Below, one piece after another: positions 9,596 to 17,818 of a stretch of 64,000 bases of DNA. The notes below the pieces were generated by a model, which saw only the letters and a list, made by a program, of their open reading frames with translations, made no database searches and was not told where the DNA came from. How positions within the stretch are numbered: the first letter of the stretch is position 1; every line of letters begins with the position of its first letter. The position numbers and the translations under genes were made by a program. Origin of the DNA: Bacteroidales bacterium UBA7258. GTDB taxonomy: Bacteria > Bacteroidota > Bacteroidia > Bacteroidales > UBA932. The stretch spans positions 18,519 to 82,518 of the forward strand of contig DKSK01000024.1 in assembly GCA_002472565.1 (NCBI GenBank). The letters run 5' to 3'.

Positions 9596-9596
9596 A

Positions 9597-11069
9597 TCAT
9601 TCACCTCCTTCATCAGAGTCCGACTCATCGAGCAGGGCGCTGGAAATTTCTTTCTTCGGATTAATGCCCTTGGCAGTAAGCTTCTTCATCTGGTTCACCA
9701 GATTGCCTCTTCCTGAGACGAGCTGGGCGCGGGCCTTATCGTAGCTCTTCTGCACAGTCAGAATCCGGGCGCCCATATCTTCGAAAGTTTCCGTGAATCC
9801 GGCGAATTTATCATATATGGCCGTAATGGTCTTTATCATGTCAGAGACATTCTTGGCCTGTCTGTCGCTCTGCCAGAAAAGGAAGACGATTCGCAGGGTG
9901 AGAAGCAAGGTAGAAGGGTTGCAGATCAGGATCTTCTTTCCGTATGCGTAAGTTATCAGATCAGGATCATTGTCGACCGCAAGCACATAGCTTCCCTCTA
10001 CAGGGATGAACATGAGAATATAGTCCGGAGAGCCTTCGAAGGTCCCGGTATAATTCTTGGCCGAGAGTTCGTTGACATGTTTCCTGACAGATTCAAGGTG
10101 GGCCTTTAGATAGGCAGCCTTGTCTCCTTCATTTTCGGCGTTGCAATAATTGGTATATGCCGTGAGGCTGGTCTTCGAGTCTATCAGAAGGACGCCGTCG
10201 CGCATCTTCACGACCACATCGGCAATCAGCCTGCCATTTTCTTCAGTAGACTCGGACTTTTGGACGAAATAGTCGATATTTTCCTTCAACCCACTGTTAC
10301 TTAGGATGTTGCTGAGCACTCCTTCACCCCAGTTACCCTGGGTCTTGGACTCCGAGCGCAGGGCCTTGGCGAGGCTTTCCGCATCCTTTCCCAAGCCCGT
10401 GGCCGTCTTGCTGAGTTCCTCTATCATGGCCTTCATGCCAGCCTCTTTCTCTCCCCTCTCTTCAAGGCCTTTGCGAAACTTCTCCTGAAAGTCGTTTATG
10501 CTGTCTTTCAATGGATTAAGCAGATTCACGAGGCTTTCCACATTCGTTTTCTTCATATCCTCCTGCTGAGCCTTGAGATGGTCGCGGCTAAGTTTGTCGA
10601 AGGCCAGCTTCTGCTGTTCCATCTGCAGATCGAAGCGTTGTTCGAGGGCGGCCTGGTTCTTCTCGTAGAAGTCCTTCTGCTCCTTAAGCCTCTTTTCCGC
10701 CTCTTCTTTCTGCTCATTCAACCTTTTCTCCGCCTCCTCCCTTTGCTCATTCAACCTCTTTTCCGCCTCCTCCCTTTGCTCATTCAACCTCTTCTCCGCC
10801 TCCTCCCTTTGCTCATTCAACCTCTTCTCCGCCATCTCTCTCTGACTCATCAGCTGCGCATCAGAAGCCTCTTTCATCTCCTTGAGACGGGTTTCGCAGT
10901 CAGTCTGAAATTCGGCCTTCCGCCCGGCCCAAGCAGCCTCGCCCACCTCCTTTTCCTGTTCCGCCTTCTTTCTGAGAGCTTCCGCGGCTCTCACCTTACC
11001 AGCCATCGCCCCGGCCACTCCGACAGCAGCCAAAGCAATAATTATCAACACTATAGTCAATATATCCAT
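9597..11069 (-). CDS. rmuC: RmuC-family DNA recombination protein
   Basis: From ATG at 11069 the protein has about 490 residues: one N-terminal membrane segment (DILTIVLIIIALAAVGVAGA), a long charged coiled coil (residues about 25-200), then the RmuC domain (GNWGEGVLSNILSNSGL, DGVLLIDSKTSLTAYTNY, DYILMFIPVEGSYVLA). RmuC proteins carry a predicted restriction-endonuclease-like core and limit inversions at short repeats in E. coli. The coiled coil contains five successive 11-residue units of the form EEAEKRLNEQR, encoded by 33-bp DNA repeats. An upstream GTG at 11084 is in frame but lies in a hairpin loop. The gene is first of a likely rmuC-ygiQ-GH2 cluster, and its start codon is embedded in a long hairpin. 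Confidence 0.93.
   Translation of the reverse strand: MDILTIVLIIIALAAVGVAGAMAGKVRAAEALRKKAEQEKEVGEAAWAGRKAEFQTDCETRLKEMKEASDAQLMSQREMAEKRLNEQREEAEKRLNEQREEAEKRLNEQREEAEKRLNEQKEEAEKRLKEQKDFYEKNQAALEQRFDLQMEQQKLAFDKLSRDHLKAQQEDMKKTNVESLVNLLNPLKDSINDFQEKFRKGLEERGEKEAGMKAMIEELSKTATGLGKDAESLAKALRSESKTQGNWGEGVLSNILSNSGLKENIDYFVQKSESTEENGRLIADVVVKMRDGVLLIDSKTSLTAYTNYCNAENEGDKAAYLKAHLESVRKHVNELSAKNYTGTFEGSPDYILMFIPVEGSYVLAVDNDPDLITYAYGKKILICNPSTLLLTLRIVFLFWQSDRQAKNVSDMIKTITAIYDKFAGFTETFEDMGARILTVQKSYDKARAQLVSGRGNLVNQMKKLTAKGINPKKEISSALLDESDSDEGGE
9600..9610 (-). promoter_or_regulatory. Strong Shine-Dalgarno sequence for ygiQ inside the rmuC 3' end
   Basis: The minus strand reads AAGGAGGTGA just before ATG at 9595, overlapping the last rmuC codons (DEGGE then stop). 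Most genes in this window lack such a site. It decides the ygiQ start over the upstream ATG at 9628. Confidence 0.75.
10680..10844. repeat. 33-bp tandem repeat within rmuC coiled coil
   Basis: Units begin at 10713, 10746, 10779 and 10812, with a more diverged one at 10680. The plus-strand unit begins CTCATTCAACCTCTTCTCCG. The three central units differ by only one or two bases. Each unit encodes one 11-residue hendecad of the RmuC coiled coil. Confidence 0.9.
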
Positions 11070-11105
11070 TTGTCCTTGCCACACTTGGATGTGACAAGGA
11101 CAAAT
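11068..11105 (-). promoter_or_regulatory. 38-nt hairpin overlapping the rmuC start codon
   Basis: The plus strand carries ATTTGTCCTTG at 11068-11078 and its exact inverse CAAGGACAAAT at 11095-11105, with inner arms CACA (11080-11083) and TGTG (11090-11093). In the minus-strand RNA the 11079/11094 pair becomes a U-G wobble, so the stem is 16 continuous pairs with a 6-nt loop. The AU of the rmuC AUG (11069) lies in the stem. As DNA it is also a dyad of operator size. Confidence 0.8.
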
Positions 11106-11267
11106 TTAACAATATAATCTGTTCCCTCAAAAGCGGAAAGGAAAACCGAAGCGCTTTGAACACCGGCTGCGGGGAGGTGAAGGCGGCTGGTAGGGGTGTC
11201 TTTTGGGTGTGCGTCGGGCGTGGGAATTGGCGGGAGGAGGTTACGGCGGTGATTCGGCAGTGATACG
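11106..11267. other. G-rich intergenic stretch
   Basis: No gene is recognised. The plus strand is markedly G-rich between about 11165 and 11260, with many GGNGG and GGCGG steps and few C runs. It separates the argS-end hairpin from the rmuC leader. Confidence 0.45.
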
Positions 11268-11301
11268 CCAAAGGGCCGCGCTTGGTGGCGCGGCCCTTTG
11301 G
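11268..11301 (-). terminator. Perfect 14-bp inverted repeat downstream of argS
   Basis: CCAAAGGGCCGCGC (11268-11281) and its exact inverse GCGCGGCCCTTTGG (11288-11301) flank a 6-base loop. It lies about 70 bp past the argS stop and upstream of rmuC. No U-run follows on the minus strand, so termination is inferred from position and stem strength. Confidence 0.65.
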
Positions 11302-11370
11302 TGTGTGTGTTGTTTGGGTCGGTGCTTGTGCCGCACGTGACCGCTTAGAGTTGTCCGAAAACTTCTCGGG

Positions 11371-13161
11371 CTACATTTTGTCCGGAAGGCTGATTCCAAG
11401 AATATCCATGGCGGACTCGAGTACGCGGGCTATCTCGTCTGAAAGAGCGAGACGGGCAGAACGGAGAGCCACATCCTCTTCTCGGAGGATCTGGGTGTCA
11501 TGGTAATACTGGTTGTAATCCTTTGCGAGATCGTAGCAATAATTCGCTATGACAGCCGGGCTGAATGAGGCTCCGCCCTCTGCAACCTTCTGCGGGAAGA
11601 GATTCAGAAGTTTGATGAGCCTTATTTCCTTAGCGCTGAACTGAATATCAGGCGCAATGGAGCCGAGTCCATAGGTCAGTCCCTGTGCGGAGGCCTTACC
11701 AAGGATGGACTTGATTCTGGCATGGGTATATTGGATGAAAGGTCCGGTATTGCCGTTGAAGTCGATGCTCTCCTTAGGATTGAAAAGCATAGTCTTTTTA
11801 GGATCAACCTTGAGTATGAAATATTTGAGGGCTCCGAGTCCTATCATATGATAGAGCTTCTCCCTCTCCTCTTCCGGCATATCTTCAAGCTTGCCGCTCT
11901 CCTCACTGGTAGCCTTCGCCTCCTCGTACATCTGGGCGATGAGGTCATCCGCATCCACGACCGTGCCTTCTCTTGACTTCATCTTGCCATTCGGAAGTTC
12001 GACCATGCCGTAGCTGAGATGGTAGATTTCATCAGCCCAGGCGAAACCGAGCTTCTTGAGAATCAGCTTCAGAACCTGGAAATGATAATTCTGCTCATCG
12101 CCTACGACATAGATATGGCTGTCAAGCTTGTACTCCGAGAACCTCTTCTCAGCTGTGCCGAGGTCCTGAGTGATGTAGACAGAGGTCCCGTCGGAACGCT
12201 GAACAAGCTTTCTGTCAAGTCCGTCAGCGGTAAGGTCGATCCATACGGAGCCGTCAGGGTCGGTCGTAAAAACGCCCTCCTTGAGCCCTTTCTGAACGAG
12301 TTCCTTGCCGAGAAGGTAATTCTGGCTCTCGTAGTCCACCTTGTCGAAGCTTATGCCCATGGCCTTGTAGGTCTCGTCGAAGCCCTTCAGCACCCAGTCG
12401 TTCATGGTCTTCCAAAGCTCGCGGACCTTAGGGTCGCCCTGCTCCCACTTGACCAGCATCTCGTGGGCGGCCTTGATGGAAGGAGCCTCCTTCTTGGCGG
12501 TCTCCTCATCCATACCCTTGGCCATGAGCTCCTTGACTTCCTGACTGTAGATGTTGTTGAACTCCACGTAGTAGTCTCCCACGAGGTGGTCGCCCTTCTT
12601 GCCCGAGGACTCAGGAGTCTCGCCCTTGCCCTTCAACTGCCAAGCGAGCATGGACTTGCAGATATGGATGCCCCTGTCATTGACCAGGGTGCACTTTATG
12701 ACATTGTTTCCGCAAGCCTTTAGGAGCCTGCTGACAGAATCTCCGAGGAGATTATTGCGGATGTGGCCGAGATGGAGAGGCTTGTTCGTGTTAGGCGAAG
12801 AAAACTCCACCATGATGTTCTTTCCGGTCTTTGGGAGCTGGCCGAAATTCAGGTCAGAGGCTATGTCCTTCAAAAGTTCCGCCCAGAACTTCGTACTGAA
12901 CTTGATGTTCAGGAAACCCTTGACGGCGTTGAAAGACTCTATCTCCTCCACGTTCTGTTTCAGCCACTCTCCTATCGCCGCGCCGGTCGTCTCCGGAGCT
13001 GAATGGCTTATACGCAAAAGAGGGAAGGTGACCAGTGTAAAGTCACCTTCGAACTCTTTTCTTGTTACCGAAACCTGGAGCGCCGAGGGATCGGCGTCAG
13101 TATTGTACAGGGCCTTGATGGCCTTGGCGGCCTGGGCCTGGATGAATGATTCAGGTGTCAT
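11371..13161 (-). CDS. argS: Arginine--tRNA ligase
   Basis: The 596-residue class I synthetase charges tRNA-Arg with arginine in the cytoplasm. It has the N-terminal Arg-tRNA recognition domain, the HIGH-type motif as HLGH in NTNKPLHLGHIRNNLLG near residue 120, and a KMSKS-type motif as KMKSREGTVV near residue 395. A C-terminal anticodon-binding helical domain (DALR type) ends the protein, and the length is normal for the family. Its ATG lies 5 bp after the rpoD stop, so it is likely the last gene of an htrA-rpoD-argS transcript that ends at the hairpin near 11300. Confidence 0.97.
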   Translation of the reverse strand: MTPESFIQAQAAKAIKALYNTDADPSALQVSVTRKEFEGDFTLVTFPLLRISHSAPETTGAAIGEWLKQNVEEIESFNAVKGFLNIKFSTKFWAELLKDIASDLNFGQLPKTGKNIMVEFSSPNTNKPLHLGHIRNNLLGDSVSRLLKACGNNVIKCTLVNDRGIHICKSMLAWQLKGKGETPESSGKKGDHLVGDYYVEFNNIYSQEVKELMAKGMDEETAKKEAPSIKAAHEMLVKWEQGDPKVRELWKTMNDWVLKGFDETYKAMGISFDKVDYESQNYLLGKELVQKGLKEGVFTTDPDGSVWIDLTADGLDRKLVQRSDGTSVYITQDLGTAEKRFSEYKLDSHIYVVGDEQNYHFQVLKLILKKLGFAWADEIYHLSYGMVELPNGKMKSREGTVVDADDLIAQMYEEAKATSEESGKLEDMPEEEREKLYHMIGLGALKYFILKVDPKKTMLFNPKESIDFNGNTGPFIQYTHARIKSILGKASAQGLTYGLGSIAPDIQFSAKEIRLIKLLNLFPQKVAEGGASFSPAVIANYCYDLAKDYNQYYHDTQILREEDVALRSARLALSDEIARVLESAMDILGISLPDKM

Positions 13162-13166
13162 CTGCT

Positions 13167-14036
13167 CTATCCGAGATAGGTCTTAAGAAGTTTACTGCGG
13201 GAATTGGTCTTCAGTCTCCTGATGGCCTTTTCCTTAATCTGGCGCACCCTTTCGCGGGTCAGGCCGAAGCGCTCGCCGATTTCTTCCAGAGTCATCTCCT
13301 GGCAGCCGATGCCGAAGAAACTCTTGATGATGTCGCGCTCACGCGGACTGAGAGTCGAAAGCGCACGGTCGATTTCGATGCTGAGGGAATTCTTCATGAG
13401 GCCCCTGTCAGCACTCGGAGAGTCGTCATTAGGAAGCACATCAAGAAGGCTGTTGTCCTCGCCCTCGACAAAAGGCGCATCTACGGATACATGGCGTCCT
13501 GACACTCTGAGAGTGTCGGAGATCTTCTCCTTAGGGACATCAATCATCTCCGAGAGCTCCTCGTTCGAAGGCTGGCGCTCATTCTCCTGCTCAAACTTGG
13601 AAAGGGCCTTGTTGATTTTATTCAGAGAACCCACCTGATTGAGCGGAAGTCTTACGATCCTGCTCTGCTCGGCGAGAGCCTGAAGAATCGACTGCCTGAT
13701 CCACCATACCGCATAAGATATGAACTTGAATCCCCTTGTCTCGTCAAATTTTTCCGCAGCCTTGATCAGCCCAAGATTACCCTCGTTGATGAGGTCCGGG
13801 AGACTAAGCCCCTGGTTCTGGTACTGCTTTGCAACAGAAACCACGAACCTCAGATTGGCTCTTGTCAGTTTTTCCAGGGCCTTCTGGCCCTCTACTCCGC
13901 CCTTTCTGATCTTTTGGGCAAGTTCAACTTCCTCTTCCGGCTTAATCAGGACTTCCCTTCCGATCTCCTGGAGATACTTGTCAAGTGAAGCACTCTCCCT
14001 GTTGGTGATCGACTTTGTAATCTTAAGTTGTCTCAT
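13167..14036 (-). CDS. rpoD: RNA polymerase primary sigma factor, short Bacteroidetes type
   Basis: From ATG at 14036 the protein is 289 residues, typical of Bacteroidetes RpoD, which lacks the long non-conserved region of E. coli sigma-70. It has region 1.2 (SLDKYLQEIG), region 2 (NLRFVVSVAKQYQNQGLSL, then DLINEGNLGLIKAAEKFD and YAVWWIRQSI), region 3 and region 4.2 (TLEEIGERFGLTRERVRQIK). This is the sigma factor expected to read the TAnnTTTG/TTG promoters seen throughout the window. A TTG codon just upstream (14039) is in frame but less likely as start. It is wedged between htrA (9 bp) and argS (5 bp), all minus strand. Confidence 0.96.
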   Translation of the reverse strand: MRQLKITKSITNRESASLDKYLQEIGREVLIKPEEEVELAQKIRKGGVEGQKALEKLTRANLRFVVSVAKQYQNQGLSLPDLINEGNLGLIKAAEKFDETRGFKFISYAVWWIRQSILQALAEQSRIVRLPLNQVGSLNKINKALSKFEQENERQPSNEELSEMIDVPKEKISDTLRVSGRHVSVDAPFVEGEDNSLLDVLPNDDSPSADRGLMKNSLSIEIDRALSTLSPRERDIIKSFFGIGCQEMTLEEIGERFGLTRERVRQIKEKAIRRLKTNSRSKLLKTYLG

Positions 14037-14045
14037 CAATAAATA

Positions 14046-15506
14046 TTACTCCTCATCTTTACCGAAGGCAAAGTAGGCGCGTCTGCCAGATGCGGTGAAA
14101 CCGTCGATGACTACCGACCTCTTGGCCTTCTTAGCTATGTCTATAACATCCTGAGGCTTGGAAACAGGCTCGTCGTTGACATACTCGATGACGAATCCGG
14201 TGCTTCCGCCGGCGTCAAGCACCTTGCCGGGGCCGACACTCGTAATCTCGACGCCTCGCTTAAGGCCGAGCCTTGCGAGCGTCTCTTTCGAAGCGGTATT
14301 TATCTGTGATCCGTAAAATGCGACGGAGCCATCTTCGTTAACGCTTCCGGTAGCGGAAGAGGTACCCTTGAACGTAACGTCAAGCACCTTTTCCTTACCA
14401 TCTCTGATGACGGTGATCTTAGCCTTGTCACCAGGGTGATAACTATTTACCTTTGCCTGAACTTCAGCAGCCGACTTGGTATCAACGCCGTCTATCTTGA
14501 CGAGGACATCCCCCTTCTTGATTCCGGCCGCCTCGGCGGCGCTTCCTTTCTGAACCTCGTAGATATAAACGCCATTTCTTGAAGAAAGTTTCAATTCGTC
14601 TGCAATTTTGTCATCAATAGGCTGCATGGTGACTCCCAGCATGGCTCTCTTGACGGTTCCGAAATCAATGAGGTCCTCAACAACCTTCTTGACCATATTG
14701 GAAGGAATGGCGAAAGAATAGCCGCTGTAAGAACCGGTCTGGGAGATGATCGCGGTGTTGATGCCGACCAGCTCCCCGGTCTCGTCCACGAGGGCTCCGC
14801 CTGAGTTGCCGGGATTGACGGCCGCATCGGTCTGGATGAAGGATTCAATCTTAAGCTCGCCGTTGGAGTGCTGCATCTGGCGGCCCTTGGCGCTGACGAT
14901 TCCGGCCGTGATGGTCGAACGCAGGTCGTAAGGAGAACCGATGGCCAGGACCCACTGTCCGAGACGAAGCTTGTCGGAATCACCGAAATTCAGGGTAGGA
15001 AGTCCCTGAGCGTCAATCTTTATAAGGGCTACGTCCGTGGCAGGATCCGTTCCCACGACGGTCGCTTTGTAAGTCTTCTCGTTATTAAGGGTGACCTCGA
15101 CAGAAGTGGCATTTTCGACCACATGGTTGTTGGTCACGATGTAGCCGTCCGGGCGGATTATGACACCTGAGCCGCTGGCTTGCTGCTCACGAGTCTGAGG
15201 CTGGCCGAAACCCTCGTCGCCTCCGAAGAAGAAGCGGAAGAAAGGATCAATCTGAGAACTGTATTCAGTCTTCACGGTGACCTTCACGTAGACGACAGCG
15301 TCCACGGCCGATTCTGCGGCATAGGTGAAATCCGGATAATCATTTTGTGCCAGATTGACAGTTCTGTAAGAAGAACCGTCCGCGGCGACCTGCTGGACAG
15401 CCGCTGAGGAAGGAGTGCAGGCCTTCACTACACCGAAAGCCGTGAGAGCGGCGACGGCCGCTGAGGCGATGACAGTAATTACTGTTTTGCTCATGGTATT
15501 TTTCAT
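14046..15506 (-). CDS. degP: DegP/HtrA-type periplasmic serine protease
   Basis: From ATG at 15506 the protein has about 486 residues; an upstream in-frame ATG (15578) would add an unlikely 24-residue extension before the signal sequence. The N-terminus (KTVITVIASAAVAALTAFGV) is a membrane or export signal. The trypsin-like domain shows the triad: His in TNNHVVENA (about 128), Asp in TDVALIKID (about 158), Ser in NPGNSGGALVD (about 232). Two PDZ-like domains follow. Family members degrade or refold damaged envelope proteins. It is the first gene of the likely htrA-rpoD-argS cluster and diverges from dnaN. Confidence 0.95.
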   Translation of the reverse strand: MKNTMSKTVITVIASAAVAALTAFGVVKACTPSSAAVQQVAADGSSYRTVNLAQNDYPDFTYAAESAVDAVVYVKVTVKTEYSSQIDPFFRFFFGGDEGFGQPQTREQQASGSGVIIRPDGYIVTNNHVVENATSVEVTLNNEKTYKATVVGTDPATDVALIKIDAQGLPTLNFGDSDKLRLGQWVLAIGSPYDLRSTITAGIVSAKGRQMQHSNGELKIESFIQTDAAVNPGNSGGALVDETGELVGINTAIISQTGSYSGYSFAIPSNMVKKVVEDLIDFGTVKRAMLGVTMQPIDDKIADELKLSSRNGVYIYEVQKGSAAEAAGIKKGDVLVKIDGVDTKSAAEVQAKVNSYHPGDKAKITVIRDGKEKVLDVTFKGTSSATGSVNEDGSVAFYGSQINTASKETLARLGLKRGVEITSVGPGKVLDAGGSTGFVIEYVNDEPVSKPQDVIDIAKKAKRSVVIDGFTASGRRAYFAFGKDEE

Positions 15507-15698
15507 TTTGACATTATTTTCTACAAAATCAGCCCGGATATCACCGGGCCTTATTCTGAAAAACAAAATATATGCCACTTCTATCCCTGAAATCTATGCA
15601 GACACCTGCTTTAAAACATATATGGCACCTTCTTAAAAATATGTGCGATACCTTACTTATAAGATGAGGACTGATGCAGGGAAGTTGAAAATATTTGC

Positions 15699-15706
15699 TA
15701 CCTTTG
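15699..15706 (+). promoter_or_regulatory. -7 box upstream of dnaN
   Basis: TACCTTTG matches TAnnTTTG, 77 bp before the dnaN ATG. A TTGAAA at 15685 is too close to be a normal -33 box, so only the -7 element is clear. Confidence 0.45.
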
Positions 15707-15783
15707 TGAGTAGGCCCGGGAAACGCACGGCTATTCCGGCACAGACGCCCGGCCCATAGACTGAAAGACAAAATACTGGATAA

Positions 15784-16905
15784 ATGAAACTGGTAATAAC
15801 AAGTTCCGAGCTTCTCAGCGGCCTTCTGACAGTGTCGAAGGCCGTCCCCGCCAAGTCTGCCGACGCCATAATGGAGAATTATCTCTTCGTGGTCAAGGGC
15901 AACATACTTGAGGTCACGGGCTCTGACAAGGAAATAACTCTGCGCACCAAAATCGATGTAGAAAGGACAGATGAGGAAGGCAGAATGGCCGTTCCGGCCA
16001 AGCAGATCACCGAGCTTCTCAAGGAGCTGCCTGACGAACCGCTCGAAATCAGCACGCTTAACGACAGTTCCTTCGAAATCAAGTGGCAGAGCGGTTCATC
16101 CCAGCTTCCATATTTCAATGCAGATGACTACCCGGAGATAAAGATGGCCGGAGAGGATGCAGACAAGATTTCCATCCCGGCGGAGACCCTCATCGACGGA
16201 ATCACGAGCACTATCTACGCCGCATCCGACGACCCGTCGAGGGCCATAATGAACAGTATCTACTTTGACATCACCCCTGACTCGACGACTTTCGTAGCCT
16301 CAGACCTCCAGAAGCTGATCTGCTACTCGACCGATGACATCAAGGCCGAGAAGACCTGCTCCATGGTCCTGAACAAGCGCCATGCCGCCATCATCAAAAG
16401 CGTGATTTCCAAGGAGGCCGGAGACATCTCGGTAACTTTCGACTCTAAGACGGCCGTCTTCTCCTATGACGGAACGCTTATTATCTGCAACCTTGTCGTG
16501 GGGAAATATCCTGCCTACAAGACCATCATCCCGAAGAACAACTCCAACGTTCTGCGGATAGACCGCCAGCAGCTTCTCAACACCGTGAAGAGAGTCTCTG
16601 TCTGCGCCTCGAAGGAGTCGAACCACTTGAAGCTCGACCTCAAGGCTGGCAGCCTGGAAGTTTCGGCCCAGGATGTAGGTTATGAAATCGAGGCACACGA
16701 GAAACTCGCCTGCCAGTACGACGGAGACGACCTGGTCATCGGCTTCAAGTCCACTCACCTCATCGAGATTCTCTCGAACCTTTCCTGCCAGGAAGTTGTC
16801 ATGAGGCTTGCGGACAAACGCCGTTCCGCCCTTATCCTCCCTTCGGAGGAAGAAGCCGCCAACGAGAAAGTATTTGGCATCGTCATGCCTATTATGGTAA
16901 GATAG
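15784..16905 (+). CDS. dnaN: DNA polymerase III beta subunit (sliding clamp)
   Basis: The 373-residue protein matches bacterial beta clamps across its length, with three repeated clamp folds. It begins MKLVITSSELLSGLLTVSKA and ends VFGIVMPIMVR, the usual hydrophobic C-terminus. It forms the ring that holds the replicative polymerase on DNA. No dnaA or recF lies beside it; instead a DEDDh exonuclease follows 10 bp later on the same strand, which suggests a small operon of replication-linked functions. Confidence 0.97.
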   Translation: MKLVITSSELLSGLLTVSKAVPAKSADAIMENYLFVVKGNILEVTGSDKEITLRTKIDVERTDEEGRMAVPAKQITELLKELPDEPLEISTLNDSSFEIKWQSGSSQLPYFNADDYPEIKMAGEDADKISIPAETLIDGITSTIYAASDDPSRAIMNSIYFDITPDSTTFVASDLQKLICYSTDDIKAEKTCSMVLNKRHAAIIKSVISKEAGDISVTFDSKTAVFSYDGTLIICNLVVGKYPAYKTIIPKNNSNVLRIDRQQLLNTVKRVSVCASKESNHLKLDLKAGSLEVSAQDVGYEIEAHEKLACQYDGDDLVIGFKSTHLIEILSNLSCQEVVMRLADKRRSALILPSEEEAANEKVFGIVMPIMVR

Positions 16906-16915
16906 GACAAAGCAT

Positions 16916-17818
16916 ATGATTCTGAACCTCACGAGACCCCTGCTCTTCTTCGATATCGAAAGCACAGGCCTCAACATAGCTACCGACTCTATCGCCCAGC
17001 TGAGTTTCGTCAAGGTCTTCCCGGCAAAGGACGAAGACGATAAGAACCCGGAGATGAAGAAGACATGGACTCTGTGCCCATGGAATTACGAAAGCAATTG
17101 TCAGAGGCCGGTGGCTCCTGCCGCCAAGGCGGTGAACAAGCTTGAAGACTCCGAACTTGCGAAGTGTCCGAAATTCTACGAAGTCGTCGATGAGGTCATA
17201 AGCTGGCTCGACGACGCCGATCTCGCAGGCTTCAATTCGAGCAAGTTCGACCTTCCGATGCTCGCCGAGGAAATCGACAGAGTGATCAAGTTCAAGGGCC
17301 GCAGTGACATCGGCATAGATCTGCACAAGAAGACCATGGTCGATGTCCAGACCATCTACCACTACAAGGAACCGCGCAATCTGAAGGCGGCACACCTCTT
17401 TTACTGCCACAGCGATTTCGACGGTGCCCACAGCGCGGATGCTGATACCTACGCGACTTACGAGGTGCTGAAAGGGCAGCTGGAGATGTACAAGGACCTG
17501 AAGAACGATGTTGCCTCGCTCGCCATGGTGGGCAATGAGAGGCGGCAGGAGTTCGTGGATTTTGACGGGAAGCTTGTGCGTGACAAGAGCGGAGAAGCCG
17601 TTATCAATTTCGGCAAATACAAGGGAAGGACCGCCCGCGAAGTCTATCGCCTGGAACCGTCCTATTTCGCCTGGGTTTTCCAGGGAACTTTCAGCGAGGA
17701 CACCAAGCGCCAGTTCGAACTGCTGAAGAGGCAGTTTGAGGAGGAGAAGAAGAAGCCGCTCTCGAAAGAACAGCTTGACAGCGCGACCCTCGACCTCCAG
17801 AAGCATTTCGGGCTCTGA
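16916..17818 (+). CDS. DnaQ-like DEDDh 3'-5' exonuclease
   Basis: The 300-residue protein has an N-terminal DEDDh exonuclease fold: Exo I D13 and E15 in FFDIEST, Exo II in FNSSKFDLPML, Exo III with His and Asp in HSADADTYATYEVL. It would remove 3' nucleotides from DNA or RNA, possibly as a proofreading or repair nuclease. The last 90 residues hold a second small domain (INFGKYKGRTAREV then EPSYFAWVFQGTF) resembling the DUF3820 type often fused to such exonucleases in Bacteroidetes. It sits 10 bp after dnaN, and its TGA overlaps the next ATG by one base, so it is translationally coupled to the FAH-like gene. Confidence 0.92.
   Translation: MILNLTRPLLFFDIESTGLNIATDSIAQLSFVKVFPAKDEDDKNPEMKKTWTLCPWNYESNCQRPVAPAAKAVNKLEDSELAKCPKFYEVVDEVISWLDDADLAGFNSSKFDLPMLAEEIDRVIKFKGRSDIGIDLHKKTMVDVQTIYHYKEPRNLKAAHLFYCHSDFDGAHSADADTYATYEVLKGQLEMYKDLKNDVASLAMVGNERRQEFVDFDGKLVRDKSGEAVINFGKYKGRTAREVYRLEPSYFAWVFQGTFSEDTKRQFELLKRQFEEEKKKPLSKEQLDSATLDLQKHFGL

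Noticed and set aside
10680..10844. Considered as an assembly artefact.
   Set aside because: Units differ at several positions and keep the reading frame and heptad/hendecad chemistry, so a genuine expansion is more likely.
12019..12723. 234-codon frame antisense to argS; similar ones at 8078-8836 (ygiQ), 39565-40530 (susC) and 60032-60856 (addB).
   Set aside because: All lie wholly inside confidently identified genes on the opposite strand and show no domain, signal or start-site support.
16892..17806. 304-codon minus-strand frame covering the DEDDh exonuclease.
   Set aside because: The plus-strand gene has all exonuclease motifs and is coupled to its neighbours; the opposite frame is a shadow.
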